A stretch of DNA of 64,000 nucleotides, from contig NZ_BSSU01000001.1 in the NCBI RefSeq assembly GCF_030161415.1, positions 186,001 through 250,000 of the forward strand, written 5' to 3'. Each line of letters starts with the position of its first letter. Position 1 is the stretch's first letter. The notes under the pieces are model-generated. The model saw only the letters and a list, made by a program, of their open reading frames with translations, was not told the DNA's origin and ran no database searches. Shown here piece by piece: positions 8,892 to 18,114 of this stretch. A program made the translations under genes and the position numbers. Source of the DNA: Thalassotalea eurytherma. Its GTDB lineage: Bacteria; Pseudomonadota; Gammaproteobacteria; Enterobacterales; Alteromonadaceae.

Positions 8892-11003
8892 CTACTTATT
8901 TCTGATAACTTTTTGGACATCAACCATCACTTTGATTTTTCTCATGATATCGGCAAGGTGAATTCGGTCGTGGCAGGTAAGCTCCATGTCAATCACATAA
9001 AGGTTTGAGTCTTTCTCACCTGAATTTAACGCGTGAACGTTAGAACCACAACGTGCAACAACGTTGGTTAGCGCGGCTAATGCACCTTGGTGGTTGATAA
9101 TTTCAATTCTTAGTTTAGCGATAAAATCACGTTCAATATCGCTATCCCATTTCACAGGGAAAAGCTTACCTTGCTCTTGGCTTTTAACATTACCACAGCC
9201 TGTTTGGTGAACAATCAGCCCTTTTCCAGGGCTTAAGTACGCCATAATCGTGTCGCCAGGAATAGGTCGACAACATTTACCATAGCTAACCAACATACCT
9301 TCAGTACCTTTAATTGGCATTTTGGTCTTTGGATCGGTATTTTGGCTTTCATGCTCTTCGGTAAATTCATCGGTTAGTCGGCGTGCAATACCAATGCTAA
9401 GTGCATTACCTAAGCCGATATTAATCACTAAGTCATTGAAAGATTCATGACCCGTATCAACTACTACCTGTTGTACTTTTTCTGTTGGAATGTCTTCAAT
9501 TTTTGTTGAGCCTAAAGCATGGCTTAATAAACGAAGCCCTAATGCATGAGATTCATTTTTCTCTTGAGAGCGCAAGTAAGTTCGGATTTGCAGGCGTGCT
9601 TTTGCCGTCACTACAAAGTTTAACCAGGTTGCATTTGGTCTAGCTGCGCTAGAGGTTATAATTTCTAATGTTTGACCAGAGTCAAGCGGGCGACTTAATG
9701 GGTAAGTTTTTCTGTCTACCTTGACACCAACACATGAATTGCCGACATCGGTATGCACGGCATAGGCAAAATCAACTGCAGTCGCACCCATCGGTAATTC
9801 GACAATGCGACCATCAGGTGTGAAGACATAAATTTCTTCAGGGAATAAATCTGATTTGACGTTTTCAATAAATTCAAACGAACTACCGGCGCTTTGTTGT
9901 AGCTCAAGCAAGCTTTGCATCCAACGATGTGCTTTCATTTGCGCCGTTGTGCCACCACTTTCATTGTTATCTTGTTTATATAACCAATGTGCAGCAACAC
10001 CTTTATCCGCCATTTGGTCCATATCTTGGGTACGAATTTGAATTTCTACCGGGATACCATGTGGACCAATTAATGAGGTATGTAATGACTGATAGCCATT
10101 AGTTTTAGGAATGGCGATATAGTCTTTAAAGCGTGTTTCAATTGGTTTAAACAGGTTGTGCATGGCACCAAGTGCGCGGTAACAGTCATCGAGTTTGTCA
10201 GGCACAATAACGCGAAACGCATAGATATCCATCACCTCGTTGAACATCAATTCCTTATTTTTCATCTTGCGATAAATGGAATATAGATGCTTTTCACGAC
10301 CAATAACTTCCGCTTGAATGCCACTTTCAGATAAGCGAGAGATTATCTCTTCATGAATGTTGTTAATAATTTCTTTGCGGTTACCACGTGCTTGGCGAAT
10401 AGCACTCTTTAATGCGCGAGAACGCATCGGGTACATGGCTTCAAAACCCAGCACTTCTAATTCATTTTTAATGTCATGAATACCAAGACGGTTAGCAATT
10501 GGAGCGTAGATTTCTAATGTTTCACGAGCAATGCGGCGACGTTTATCAGGTCTGAGTGACTCTAATGTGCGCATGTTGTGAGTACGGTCGGCAAGTTTAA
10601 TTAAAATCACGCGAATGTCTTGGGTCATCGCCAAGACCATTTTGCGGAAGTTTTCCGCCTGCATTTCTTCTTTATTATCAAACTTCAGTTTGTCGAGTTT
10701 ACTTACGCCTTCGACAAGTTCAGCAACGGTAGAGCCAAATAACTCGGCAAGTTCATCTTTGGTTGTTTCCGTATCTTCAATAACATCGTGTAACAGTGCC
10801 GCCATCAAGGTTTCATGATCAAGGTGCATTTTGGCGAGGTTAATTGCTACAGCAACAGGGTGAGTAATATATGGGTCGCCACTTGAGCGCATTTGGCCAT
10901 CGTGAGCATCACGCGCAACAACAAACGCTTGTTTTAATAGGTCGACCTGTACTTTGGAAAGATAAGTAGAAACCAATTCTTTTAATGGTTCAAACAAATA
11001 CAC
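8892..11003 (-). CDS. spoT: SpoT, bifunctional (p)ppGpp synthetase/hydrolase
   Basis: 703 residues. Domains in order are an HD hydrolase domain with intact HDVIED (72-77), the RelA/SpoT synthetase domain (about 210-330), a TGS domain (about 385-445, VFTPDGRIVELPMGATAVDFAYAVH), a linker with a conserved cysteine pair (GKCCRPIPGD) and a C-terminal ACT domain (LRIEIINHQGALAALTNVVA). The intact HD motif argues for SpoT rather than RelA. It controls alarmone level in the stringent response. It lies directly downstream of rpoZ, but a hairpin terminator and about 210 bp separate them, so it probably also has its own promoter. Confidence 0.97.
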   Translation of the reverse strand: MYLFEPLKELVSTYLSKVQVDLLKQAFVVARDAHDGQMRSSGDPYITHPVAVAINLAKMHLDHETLMAALLHDVIEDTETTKDELAELFGSTVAELVEGVSKLDKLKFDNKEEMQAENFRKMVLAMTQDIRVILIKLADRTHNMRTLESLRPDKRRRIARETLEIYAPIANRLGIHDIKNELEVLGFEAMYPMRSRALKSAIRQARGNRKEIINNIHEEIISRLSESGIQAEVIGREKHLYSIYRKMKNKELMFNEVMDIYAFRVIVPDKLDDCYRALGAMHNLFKPIETRFKDYIAIPKTNGYQSLHTSLIGPHGIPVEIQIRTQDMDQMADKGVAAHWLYKQDNNESGGTTAQMKAHRWMQSLLELQQSAGSSFEFIENVKSDLFPEEIYVFTPDGRIVELPMGATAVDFAYAVHTDVGNSCVGVKVDRKTYPLSRPLDSGQTLEIITSSAARPNATWLNFVVTAKARLQIRTYLRSQEKNESHALGLRLLSHALGSTKIEDIPTEKVQQVVVDTGHESFNDLVINIGLGNALSIGIARRLTDEFTEEHESQNTDPKTKMPIKGTEGMLVSYGKCCRPIPGDTIMAYLSPGKGLIVHQTGCGNVKSQEQGKLFPVKWDSDIERDFIAKLRIEIINHQGALAALTNVVARCGSNVHALNSGEKDSNLYVIDMELTCHDRIHLADIMRKIKVMVDVQKVIRNK

Positions 11004-11165
11004 TAATAGCTCCCCTGAGACTAAATTATTGAACTACTGTTAACTGATATGACACGCAACACCTTTAACTTTGGGGTTATCCTAAGCATACGTTGAATTG
11101 TTGCTATTGCCAACGTTATTTAATTAATTGTTATGTTCAGTTTTTTGGATGAATTTGAGGTATAA

Positions 11166-11193
11166 AAAAACGCGTAAAAATTTACGCGTTTTT
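11166..11193 (-). terminator. Intrinsic terminator after rpoZ
   Basis: A perfect hairpin around CGCGTAAA/TTTACGCG (11171-11178, 11181-11188), flanked by A-runs on the left and T-runs on the right, 23 bases after the rpoZ stop. On the minus strand the stem is followed by a run of seven T. It works in either orientation and probably limits read-through from gmk/rpoZ into spoT. Confidence 0.85.
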
Positions 11194-11215
11194 CTTGCTG
11201 ATTGTTAAGTAGCGA

Positions 11216-11491
11216 CTAGCTATTGCCACCAACAATTGCTGCAACAGCAGCTAACTCAGCTGATTCTTCTTCAACTTGTTGATGACGATCTGCTTCGTCC
11301 ATCAAGTCGTTGTTGATTAAACCTTTTTCGATTTCACGTAATGCGAGTACTGTCGGCTTGTCATTCTCTAATTCAACAAGAGGTTCTTTACCGCCTGTTG
11401 CAATCTGACGTGCACGACGTGAAGCCATTAAAATTAAATCAAAACGATTACCTACTTGATCTACGGCATCTTCAACTGTAACGCGAGCCAT
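11216..11491 (-). CDS. rpoZ: RNA polymerase omega subunit
   Basis: 91 residues, matching RpoZ length. The N-terminus [20 protein letters not shown] and the following [12 protein letters not shown] and [12 protein letters not shown] are diagnostic. It helps beta-prime folding and assembly and forms part of a ppGpp site in RNA polymerase of proteobacteria. It lies downstream of gmk (97-bp gap) and upstream of spoT, the standard order, linking polymerase, alarmone and GMP metabolism. Confidence 0.98.
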   Translation of the reverse strand: MARVTVEDAVDQVGNRFDLILMASRRARQIATGGKEPLVELENDKPTVLALREIEKGLINNDLMDEADRHQQVEEESAELAAVAAIVGGNS

Positions 11492-11588
11492 TGGCTACTC
11501 CAACATTTAAAACTTTATAAAACAGCCCATTATTTTACTAAAGGGGGCTAACAACTGCAATCAATAAGTTACTGATTTAGGATCTTTT

Positions 11589-12215
11589 TTAATCAGCGAT
11601 CAGATCGTTAAACATTGCTTGGTGTTTTGCAATTTGCTGATCGCGCTTTAAGCGCTGGTTATTTACAATCGTTTTTAGATCGTCAACGGCTTGATCAAAG
11701 TCATCATTTACGATGATGTAATCAAACTCTTGATAATGAGAACATTCAGATTGTGCTTGTGCCATACGGCCTGCAATAACTTCGTCACTGTCTTGGCCTC
11801 GACCTTTGAGGCGACTTTCAAGTTCAGCTTTTGAAGGTGGGGCAATAAATATTGTCGTCACTTCCGGCTTCTTTAAACGTACTTGTTGAGCACCTTGCCA
11901 ATCGATATCTAAAAACACATCAATACCTTGTGCTAATTGATCGTCTATCGCTTTTTCAGAAGTACCGTAGTAATTGCCAAACACTTCAGCGTATTCGTAG
12001 AAGTGGTTTTGTTTGATTTGTTTCTCAAATTCAGCCTTCGCAACAAAATGATAATGCTGGCCATTAACTTCACCTGGACGAGGATCACGTGTTGTTGTAG
12101 AAACCGATACTTGCAGGGGTCTAGGCGACGCCAACTTTAAAAGCGCGCTAATTAAGCTAGATTTTCCAGCGCCACTTGGCGCAGACAAAATGAATAGGTT
12201 ACCTGGTACAGTCAC
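11589..12215 (-). CDS. gmk: Guanylate kinase
   Basis: 208 residues. P-loop [10 protein letters not shown] (about 11-20), followed by the GMP-binding [18 protein letters not shown] and [13 protein letters not shown], then [10 protein letters not shown]. It phosphorylates GMP to GDP in the cytosol, feeding the GTP and (p)ppGpp pools. It is the first gene of the gmk-rpoZ-spoT-ridA-trmH-recG series. An aminotransferase gene with its own terminator lies upstream, so the promoter must be in the 12216-12284 interval. Confidence 0.98.
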   Translation of the reverse strand: MTVPGNLFILSAPSGAGKSSLISALLKLASPRPLQVSVSTTTRDPRPGEVNGQHYHFVAKAEFEKQIKQNHFYEYAEVFGNYYGTSEKAIDDQLAQGIDVFLDIDWQGAQQVRLKKPEVTTIFIAPPSKAELESRLKGRGQDSDEVIAGRMAQAQSECSHYQEFDYIIVNDDFDQAVDDLKTIVNNQRLKRDQQIAKHQAMFNDLIAD

Positions 12216-12284
12216 GATATAGCCTTTTCGTAGTGAATGATAAAGCGCAGTATTTTCGCATTTTTTTATTTAATAGCAAAATAA

Positions 12285-12318
12285 AAAAGGCGACTGAATG
12301 TGAGCCCAGTCGCCTTTT
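12285..12318 (-). terminator. Intrinsic terminator of the aminotransferase gene
   Basis: A 12-bp perfect stem (12285-12296 with 12307-12318, core GGCGACTG/CAGTCGCC) and a 10-nt loop, followed on the minus strand by a run of T. It starts 18 bases after the aminotransferase stop and separates that gene from gmk. Confidence 0.9.
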
Positions 12319-12335
12319 ATCATCTTTTTTCGCCG

Positions 12336-13523
12336 TTAAAGAACGTTAGCAATTGATTTTGCTAAGTAATCAACGTTGCTATTAGCAATACCAGCAATAC
12401 TCATACGGCTTGAACCCACCATGTAAATTGAGTATTCATCTTGCAGGCGTTGAACTTGCTCTGGTGTAATACCTAAGAACGAGAACATACCTTTTTGACG
12501 AGTAATAAAGCTAAAGTCACGTGTTACGCCATTTTCAATGAGTTTTTCAACAATTAAACGACGGTTACCGTTAATACGGTCACGCATTTGCGTTAACTCG
12601 TTATACCACTGATGGCGTAACTCGTCTGAGCTTAAAATAGTTTCTACTAATGCTGCACCGTGTGCTGGTGGCATTGAGTAAATAACGCGCACTACAGCCA
12701 GTAATACAGAGTAAGCTACGTCAACGGCAGAAGAAGACTTACCAATAATAGTCGTTGCACCAATACGCTCACGGTACAAGCCAAAGTTCTTAGAACAAGA
12801 GCTACATACAACCATTTCTTCAACGCTGTCAGCCATTAATCGTAAGCCGTAGGCGTCTTCATCTAAACCGTCACCAAAACCTTGGTAAGCCATATCGATA
12901 ACTGGTAAGAAGCCTTTAGCTTTAGCAACTTCAGCTACTTGCTGCCATTGCTCTTGATTTAAATCCATACCGCTTGGGTTGTGACAACAAGCGTGAAGCA
13001 ATACAGCGTCGTCGCTATTGACTTCTTTTAACGCAGCTAACATACCATCAAAGTCTAACGATTTATTTTCATAGTCGTAGTATGGGTATGTTTTAACGGT
13101 TAAGCCTGCTGCTTCAAATAAGCCCGTATGGTTAGCCCATGTTGGGTTACTTACCCAAATAGTTGCACCGGCTTTACATGACTTGATAAATTCAGCCGCA
13201 ACACGCAAAGCACCTGTACCACCCGGTGTAGAAACTGTACGAGCACGATTGCTTGATAACACTTGATGATCGCCAAAGATTAACTTTGACATTTCCTCGT
13301 TAAAAAGCGGAGAACCTGTAGGACCAATATAAACTTTGGTATCTTCGTTATCGTGACGGTATTTCTCAGCTGCTTTTACACAGTCTAAAATAGCGGTATG
13401 ACCCGCTTCATTTTTATAAACACCTACACCTAAATCGATTTTTTGAGGATTTGCATCTTCACGATATTTTGCCAAAAGACCCAAAATAGGATCGGCAGGC
13501 AACGCCTTTAAGCTACCAAACAT
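12336..13523 (-). CDS. Class I aspartate/aromatic amino acid aminotransferase
   Basis: 395 residues, the size of AspC/TyrB. N-terminal LPADPILGLLAKYREDANPQKIDLGVGVYKNE, cofactor-region HACCHNPSGMD and the PLP-binding SSCSKNFGLYRERIGA with Lys245 are all present. It transfers amino groups between aspartate or aromatic amino acids and 2-oxoglutarate. The family is homodimeric and cytosolic. Sequence reading cannot separate an aspartate-preferring from an aromatic-preferring enzyme, so no symbol is given. It is a single-gene unit with its own terminator. Confidence 0.93.
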   Translation of the reverse strand: MFGSLKALPADPILGLLAKYREDANPQKIDLGVGVYKNEAGHTAILDCVKAAEKYRHDNEDTKVYIGPTGSPLFNEEMSKLIFGDHQVLSSNRARTVSTPGGTGALRVAAEFIKSCKAGATIWVSNPTWANHTGLFEAAGLTVKTYPYYDYENKSLDFDGMLAALKEVNSDDAVLLHACCHNPSGMDLNQEQWQQVAEVAKAKGFLPVIDMAYQGFGDGLDEDAYGLRLMADSVEEMVVCSSCSKNFGLYRERIGATTIIGKSSSAVDVAYSVLLAVVRVIYSMPPAHGAALVETILSSDELRHQWYNELTQMRDRINGNRRLIVEKLIENGVTRDFSFITRQKGMFSFLGITPEQVQRLQDEYSIYMVGSSRMSIAGIANSNVDYLAKSIANVL

Positions 13524-13683
13524 GACTCCAATTACCTTATTGTTTACACGAGGATGATATCAATCAGTGAGTGTGGTTACTGATCAACTAAATATAGGCT
13601 TTAGCATAGCTATTTAGATGGCTAAGTTAAAGGGAAATAGATCAAAAAATAACGCTATATTGGAATAAAATATTCCTTAAAAC

Positions 13684-13720
13684 TTTACAAGCTTGGCAAC
13701 AGGTTTTGACAAGCTGTAAA
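13684..13720 (-). terminator. Hairpin downstream of the DUF445 gene
   Basis: TTTAC-a-AGCTTG (13684-13695) pairs with CAAGCTGTAAA (13710-13720), an 11-bp stem with one bulged A, 17 bases after the DUF445 stop on the minus strand. It is followed by GTTTTAAGG, a short U-tract, so it is a moderate intrinsic terminator. Confidence 0.5.
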
Positions 13721-13737
13721 AATAATTCTGTTTATCC

Positions 13738-14469
13738 TTAAAAATTTCCAGTGATCGCTGCAATAAAACCAATAATGCCACCAAAAACACCGCCCCAAAC
13801 GACAAGCCAGCCAAGGTGTTTTTTGATCATATCTTGAATAATTTCTTTGACTAAACTCGGCGTTAATTCATTTAAACGTTGCTCAATGATATTGCTCACT
13901 TTTTCTTGAATATTAGCGATATTTGAGTCGCCTTCAATAACGTCTTTTAGGTTTTCATGAAAGCTTTCACTTTGGGTAATATCAACAACGCTTGCGCGCA
14001 TTTTTTCAATGAAAGGCTCGCGCATAGGTTCAACGGCGTCGCGACCACCGACCATCGCGAGCATACTGCCAAACGACGAGGCTTCGATAACATCAACCAA
14101 GTTGTCGAATGCTGGTGTTAGGTCAATTTTTTCAATCACAGGCACAAAATTAATTTGTTGAGCACTGTTGCTTGTTGATAAGAAGCGGTCGATATTTTCC
14201 TTAGTAAAAAATTGATTCATCATCAATTGACGAATACCAACCTTAAAATCTTCAAATCTTGCAGGAATAACACCAGAACCATAGAGGCCAGGTACTTTTT
14301 CAAAAAGCATATGAATGGCAAGCCAATTAGTTACGCTACCCGACAAAGCGAATAAACCAATGGCATATAAAATGGGTTGCGCTAAAAAATAGCCAGACAG
14401 CGTGGTTATTAACGCGATAACGTTGGTCACTAAGCTTTTATTCAACAGATATTTCTCATATTCAAACAA
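13738..14469 (-). CDS. DUF445 family membrane protein
   Basis: 243 residues. Two N-terminal hydrophobic segments (about 15-50, with SGSVTNWLAIHMLFEKVPGLYGSGVIP, a DUF445 hallmark) are followed by an amphipathic, possibly coiled-coil middle (about 75-215) and one C-terminal membrane segment (about 217-240, GWLVVWGGVFGGIIGFIAAITG). Function unknown; the family is found in the inner membrane of many bacteria. It stands alone, divergent from the cyclophilin gene across 96 bp. Confidence 0.8.
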   Translation of the reverse strand: MFEYEKYLLNKSLVTNVIALITTLSGYFLAQPILYAIGLFALSGSVTNWLAIHMLFEKVPGLYGSGVIPARFEDFKVGIRQLMMNQFFTKENIDRFLSTSNSAQQINFVPVIEKIDLTPAFDNLVDVIEASSFGSMLAMVGGRDAVEPMREPFIEKMRASVVDITQSESFHENLKDVIEGDSNIANIQEKVSNIIEQRLNELTPSLVKEIIQDMIKKHLGWLVVWGGVFGGIIGFIAAITGNF

Positions 14470-14565
14470 GTTATCGCTATATTATCTAACAGGGTAACGA
14501 CAATATACAAGCCGGCTAAAAATCGTTAGATTATTAACGAGCAAGAAAATACTAAGGAATTTCAG

Positions 14566-15456
14566 GTGAATAGATTATCAATGAACAAACGTGCACTGCG
14601 CGCAGTGTGGGTTGTTTCAGGGTTACTAACAACGATGCTAACTAGCACGCTAGCCATAGCACAAGAGGTTAAATGGCGTGACGTGCCTGCCGAGAACATG
14701 GTGATTATGTCGTTACCCCACGGTGATGTTGTGTTTGAACTTAGCCGTGATTTCTCACCTGAACATGTAAAACAATTTACATCATTAACTAAAGATGGTG
14801 TCTACAAAGACAATAGTTTTTATCGCGTAATTGATGGCTTTGTTGCGCAAGCGGGGCCAAGTGAAGAGACAGAAAAAAAATTTAAAATTAATACGCTAGC
14901 GATTGAAGAAGAGCGAAGTATTGATGACAAGTGGGCCTACACTAAAGTGCAAGATAACGATTTGTTTGCGCCAATAACGGGGTTTAAAAATGGCTTTGCA
15001 ATTGGCGTAGATGAACAACAAGGTAAAGCGTGGCTTACCCATTGTCCTGGCATATTAGCGTTAGGGCGAGGTAATGAGCCAGATACAGCAACCAGTCATT
15101 TCTATATCACTAATGGTCAAGCACCCCGTTATTTAGATCGCATTATGTCGGTATTTGGTCGTGTGATTTACGGGATGAATCATGTTCAAGCGATTCAAAG
15201 AACCTCGGTCATAGAAGGTGAAGATGCAATTCCAGCTGAGTTATATACAAAAATATTAGATATGCAGTTGATGAGCGACTTACCGGCAGAGAAGCAATGG
15301 CAAATAGCTGTTGAAGATACCGAAAGCGACGCCTTCATTAAAAAGCTAGATGACAGACGAAAACGCGATCATGCCTTTTTCTATAAAAAACCACCACCGG
15401 TATTAGATGTTTGCCAAGTACCGGTAGCGAGCAAACTTATTTATCAACCTAAATAA
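14566..15456 (+). CDS. Exported cyclophilin-type peptidyl-prolyl isomerase
   Basis: 296 residues. The start is GTG 14566, chosen because AAGGA lies 7 nt upstream; an ATG at 14581 would place it 22 nt away. An N-terminal signal peptide (about 1-33, ending STLAIAQ) is followed by a cyclophilin domain: VVFELSRDFSPEHVKQF, SFYRVIDGFVAQAG, ILALGRGNEPDTATSHFYITNG and LDRIMSVFGRVIYG. It should catalyse proline cis-trans isomerisation in the periplasm. Inserts between the core motifs make it longer than PpiA. The 3' end converges on the NYN gene with a 3-bp gap. Confidence 0.88.
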   Translation: MNRLSMNKRALRAVWVVSGLLTTMLTSTLAIAQEVKWRDVPAENMVIMSLPHGDVVFELSRDFSPEHVKQFTSLTKDGVYKDNSFYRVIDGFVAQAGPSEETEKKFKINTLAIEEERSIDDKWAYTKVQDNDLFAPITGFKNGFAIGVDEQQGKAWLTHCPGILALGRGNEPDTATSHFYITNGQAPRYLDRIMSVFGRVIYGMNHVQAIQRTSVIEGEDAIPAELYTKILDMQLMSDLPAEKQWQIAVEDTESDAFIKKLDDRRKRDHAFFYKKPPPVLDVCQVPVASKLIYQPK

Positions 15457-15459
15457 GCG

Positions 15460-15939
15460 TTAAGACATGAGCAGCCGCTCATCAATGGGGTGAAAACTAT
15501 CTGCGGCGTTAATTAATGACGCTGCGGTTAGTTGATGCACACCATAAACCGACGTTTCTACGTCAAACTGAGCGCTCACTCGTTCAAGCAACATATCAAA
15601 GTCACCGTCACCTGAAAGTAATATCACTTTGTCTACTTGGCTAGCCAGCTCATAAACATCGAGCGTTATACCAACGTCCCAATCACCTTTTGCTGAACCG
15701 TCACTGCGCTGAATAAAGGGCTTAAGCTTTACATTAAAGCCAATATGCTTGAGTGCTTTTTGAAACTTGTGCTGCTGATCATCAGGCGGTGCAATCGCGT
15801 AGGCATTTGCGATATGAATATCACCTTGTTTTTCAATTTTTTGCCAGAACTCACGATAGTTAAACGAGCGGCCAAATGCCTGTCGAGTGGTGTAATAGAT
15901 ATTTTGAACATCAACAAAAATCGCAATTTTTGAGGGCAT
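15460..15939 (-). CDS. NYN-domain (LabA/DUF88-like) protein
   Basis: About 159 residues from the ATG at 15939 (MPSKIAIFVDVQNIYYTTRQ). The frame continues upstream to a GTG at 15969 and an ATG at 15954; none has a strong Shine-Dalgarno, and 15939 was chosen because the core fold begins immediately. It is a PIN-like NYN domain: acidic FVDVQN at the N-terminus, GDWDVGITLDVYELA in the middle and LLSGDGDFDMLLERV. These aspartates form the metal site of the family, so a ribonuclease activity is plausible. No partner gene is apparent. Confidence 0.82.
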   Translation of the reverse strand: MPSKIAIFVDVQNIYYTTRQAFGRSFNYREFWQKIEKQGDIHIANAYAIAPPDDQQHKFQKALKHIGFNVKLKPFIQRSDGSAKGDWDVGITLDVYELASQVDKVILLSGDGDFDMLLERVSAQFDVETSVYGVHQLTAASLINAADSFHPIDERLLMS

Positions 15940-16101
15940 AGCGCCAATACTCATCCAATAGAAGTTCACGGTAGTTTAACAACATACCACACGACAAGTG
16001 ATAAACTTTTCATTAATTTGAGCTAGCAATGATACAATGCCGGCCTGTTCACTTGTTATCGAGATAACCCGATAACGCTACATACTATCTAAGGGCCTGT
16101 T

Positions 16102-17490
16102 GTGCATTCTACAAACTTCTCTACTTTGAACCTTAAACCTGCGCTTTTCGAAAATTTGGCAAGTTTGGGTTATCACGAAATGACACCTATTCAAGCCCAA
16201 ACACTGCCCTTGGTGGTATCAGGTAAAGACGTGATTGGCCAAGGCAAAACTGGCTCAGGTAAAACGGCGGCATTTGCATTAGGGTTATTACAACGTTTAG
16301 ATGTGAAAAGATTTCGTATTCAGTCACTTGTGCTTTGCCCAACGCGCGAATTAGCAGAACAAGTAGCCAAAGATATTCGCACCTTAGCGCGTGGTATTCA
16401 TAATATTAAAGTACTAACGTTATGTGGTGGCACACCCATGGGACCACAAATTGGCTCATTAGAGCATGGTGCACATATTATTGTTGGCACACCAGGGCGC
16501 CTTGAAGATCACTTATTTCGTGGCCGTTTAAAGCTAGATGATGTTAACACATTGGTGCTAGATGAAGCGGATCGCATGCTTGATATGGGTTTTCAAGCAG
16601 CGCTTGATAACATCATGGAGCAATGCCCGGTTGAGCGACAAACGCTTTTATTTAGCGCAACATTTCCAGACAAAATTCAAAAAATAGCTGACAGCTTTAT
16701 GAAGCAACCAGCACTTGTAAAAGTAGCTTCTGTGCATAAAGAAAATGCAATTACCCAAGCTTTTTATCATTTAGAAAATTCAAATGCGCGTTATGATGCG
16801 ACCAAACGTTTATTGCTTGCCAAGCAAGCACAGTCAGCTGTGATATTTGCCAACACTAAAGTGGAAGTCCATGAACTTTACCAACGTCTTGTCGAAGACG
16901 GTTTTAGCGTACTGGCGTTACATGGTGATTTAGAGCAACGAGAGCGAAATGAAACCTTACTGCGATTTGCTAATCAAAGTTCATTGATATTAGTTGCTAC
17001 TGACGTTGCCGCACGTGGTTTAGATATTGATGATTTAGACATGGTGATTAATTACCATTTAACGCCTGACACTGAAGTGCATGTGCATCGTATCGGTAGA
17101 ACAGGGCGCGCAGGCGCAAAAGGTATTGCTTGCTCGTTATATACAGATAGAGATACCCGTAAAATTGCTGATCTTGAAACCTACTTTGATATCGTTATAG
17201 AGCCTACACAACTGCCTGATGAGTCGATACTCGCAACACAGCCACCAAAAGCTAACATGGTGACTATTCAAATTGACGGTGGTAAAAAACAGAAACTTCG
17301 CCCAGGTGATATTGTTGGCGGGTTAACTGGTAAGCAAGGTATTAAAGGCGACCAAATTGGTAAAATTCAAGTAACTGACTTAAAAGCTTATGTTGCAGTA
17401 CAAAGTAATGTGGCAAAAACAGCATTGAAAAAAATTGAGCGCGATAAAATGAAAGGCCGTACCTTTCGTGCGCGTTTAATGACATGGTAA
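16102..17490 (+). CDS. dbpA: DbpA, DEAD-box RNA helicase for 23S rRNA
   Basis: 462 residues from GTG 16102, which has AAGGG 6 nt upstream. Q-motif (YHEMTPIQAQ, about 24-33), Walker A GQGKTGSGKT (46-55), PTRELAEQ, DEAD (154-157), SAT and HRIGRTGRAG are all intact. The C-terminal roughly 75 residues (VTIQIDGGKKQKLRPGDIVG... ending RTFRARLM) match the DbpA RNA-binding domain that recognises hairpin 92 of 23S rRNA. It acts in 50S assembly. The leader contains GTTATC-GA-GATAAC (16055-16068), a small inverted repeat that may form structure. Confidence 0.95.
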   Translation: MHSTNFSTLNLKPALFENLASLGYHEMTPIQAQTLPLVVSGKDVIGQGKTGSGKTAAFALGLLQRLDVKRFRIQSLVLCPTRELAEQVAKDIRTLARGIHNIKVLTLCGGTPMGPQIGSLEHGAHIIVGTPGRLEDHLFRGRLKLDDVNTLVLDEADRMLDMGFQAALDNIMEQCPVERQTLLFSATFPDKIQKIADSFMKQPALVKVASVHKENAITQAFYHLENSNARYDATKRLLLAKQAQSAVIFANTKVEVHELYQRLVEDGFSVLALHGDLEQRERNETLLRFANQSSLILVATDVAARGLDIDDLDMVINYHLTPDTEVHVHRIGRTGRAGAKGIACSLYTDRDTRKIADLETYFDIVIEPTQLPDESILATQPPKANMVTIQIDGGKKQKLRPGDIVGGLTGKQGIKGDQIGKIQVTDLKAYVAVQSNVAKTALKKIERDKMKGRTFRARLMTW

Positions 17491-17512
17491 AACATTAATA
17501 ACCAAGTAAATC

Positions 17513-17995
17513 ATGAAGAAAACCAATTTAATCACACGAGAAGGCTTTGCTAAGTTACAAGCCGAACTTGACCATCTATGGCGAGAAGAGCGACCTGAAA
17601 CCACCAAAAAAGTTTCGTGGGCAGCTAGTTTAGGTGATCGCTCTGAAAACGCCGATTATCAATACAATAAAAAACGCTTACGTGAAATTGATCGACGTGT
17701 GCGTTATTTAAGAAAACGCTTAGAAGCGATAAAAATTGTTGACTATAACCCACAGCAAGATGGCAAAGTGTTTTTTGGCGCTTGGGTTGAAATTGAAGAT
17801 GAAGAAGGTGACGTGTTGCGCTTTCGCATTGTTGGCCCTGATGAAATTTATGGCCGAAACGACTATGTTTCAATTGATGCCCCAATGGCGCGTGCACTAT
17901 TAAAAAAAGAAATTGATGATGAAGCCGTTGTAGCAACACCTAACGGTGAAAAAGTGTGGTTAATAAATAAAATTAGCTATCAAACGGATGAGTAG
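17513..17995 (+). CDS. greB: GreB, transcript cleavage factor
   Basis: 160 residues. The N-terminal coiled coil carries the acidic tip LGDRSENADYQYNKKRLREIDRRVRYL, which reaches into the RNA polymerase secondary channel; the C-terminal FKBP-like domain has VEIEDEEGDVLRFRIVGPDEIYG and ISIDAPMARALL-like strings. The basic stretch KKRLREIDRRVRYLRKRL favours GreB over GreA. It rescues backtracked polymerase. It lies 22 bp after dbpA on the same strand, so co-transcription is likely, grouping two RNA-related genes ahead of tex. Confidence 0.96.
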   Translation: MKKTNLITREGFAKLQAELDHLWREERPETTKKVSWAASLGDRSENADYQYNKKRLREIDRRVRYLRKRLEAIKIVDYNPQQDGKVFFGAWVEIEDEEGDVLRFRIVGPDEIYGRNDYVSIDAPMARALLKKEIDDEAVVATPNGEKVWLINKISYQTDE

Positions 17996-18114
17996 CATAT
18001 TTGGCATAACGCCCAATACACGATTAAATAATATAAAACGCTAGATAAAAGCTGATTAGAACGCGCTTAACGCGCTGTGAATCAAGTGCTAGTAACAAAC
18101 AGCAAGGCAAATAA

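Noticed and set aside
16055-16068. GTTATC-GA-GATAAC upstream of dbpA as an operator
   Set aside because: The arms are only 6 bp and overlap a GATAAC direct repeat; too weak to call by eye beyond a note on the leader.
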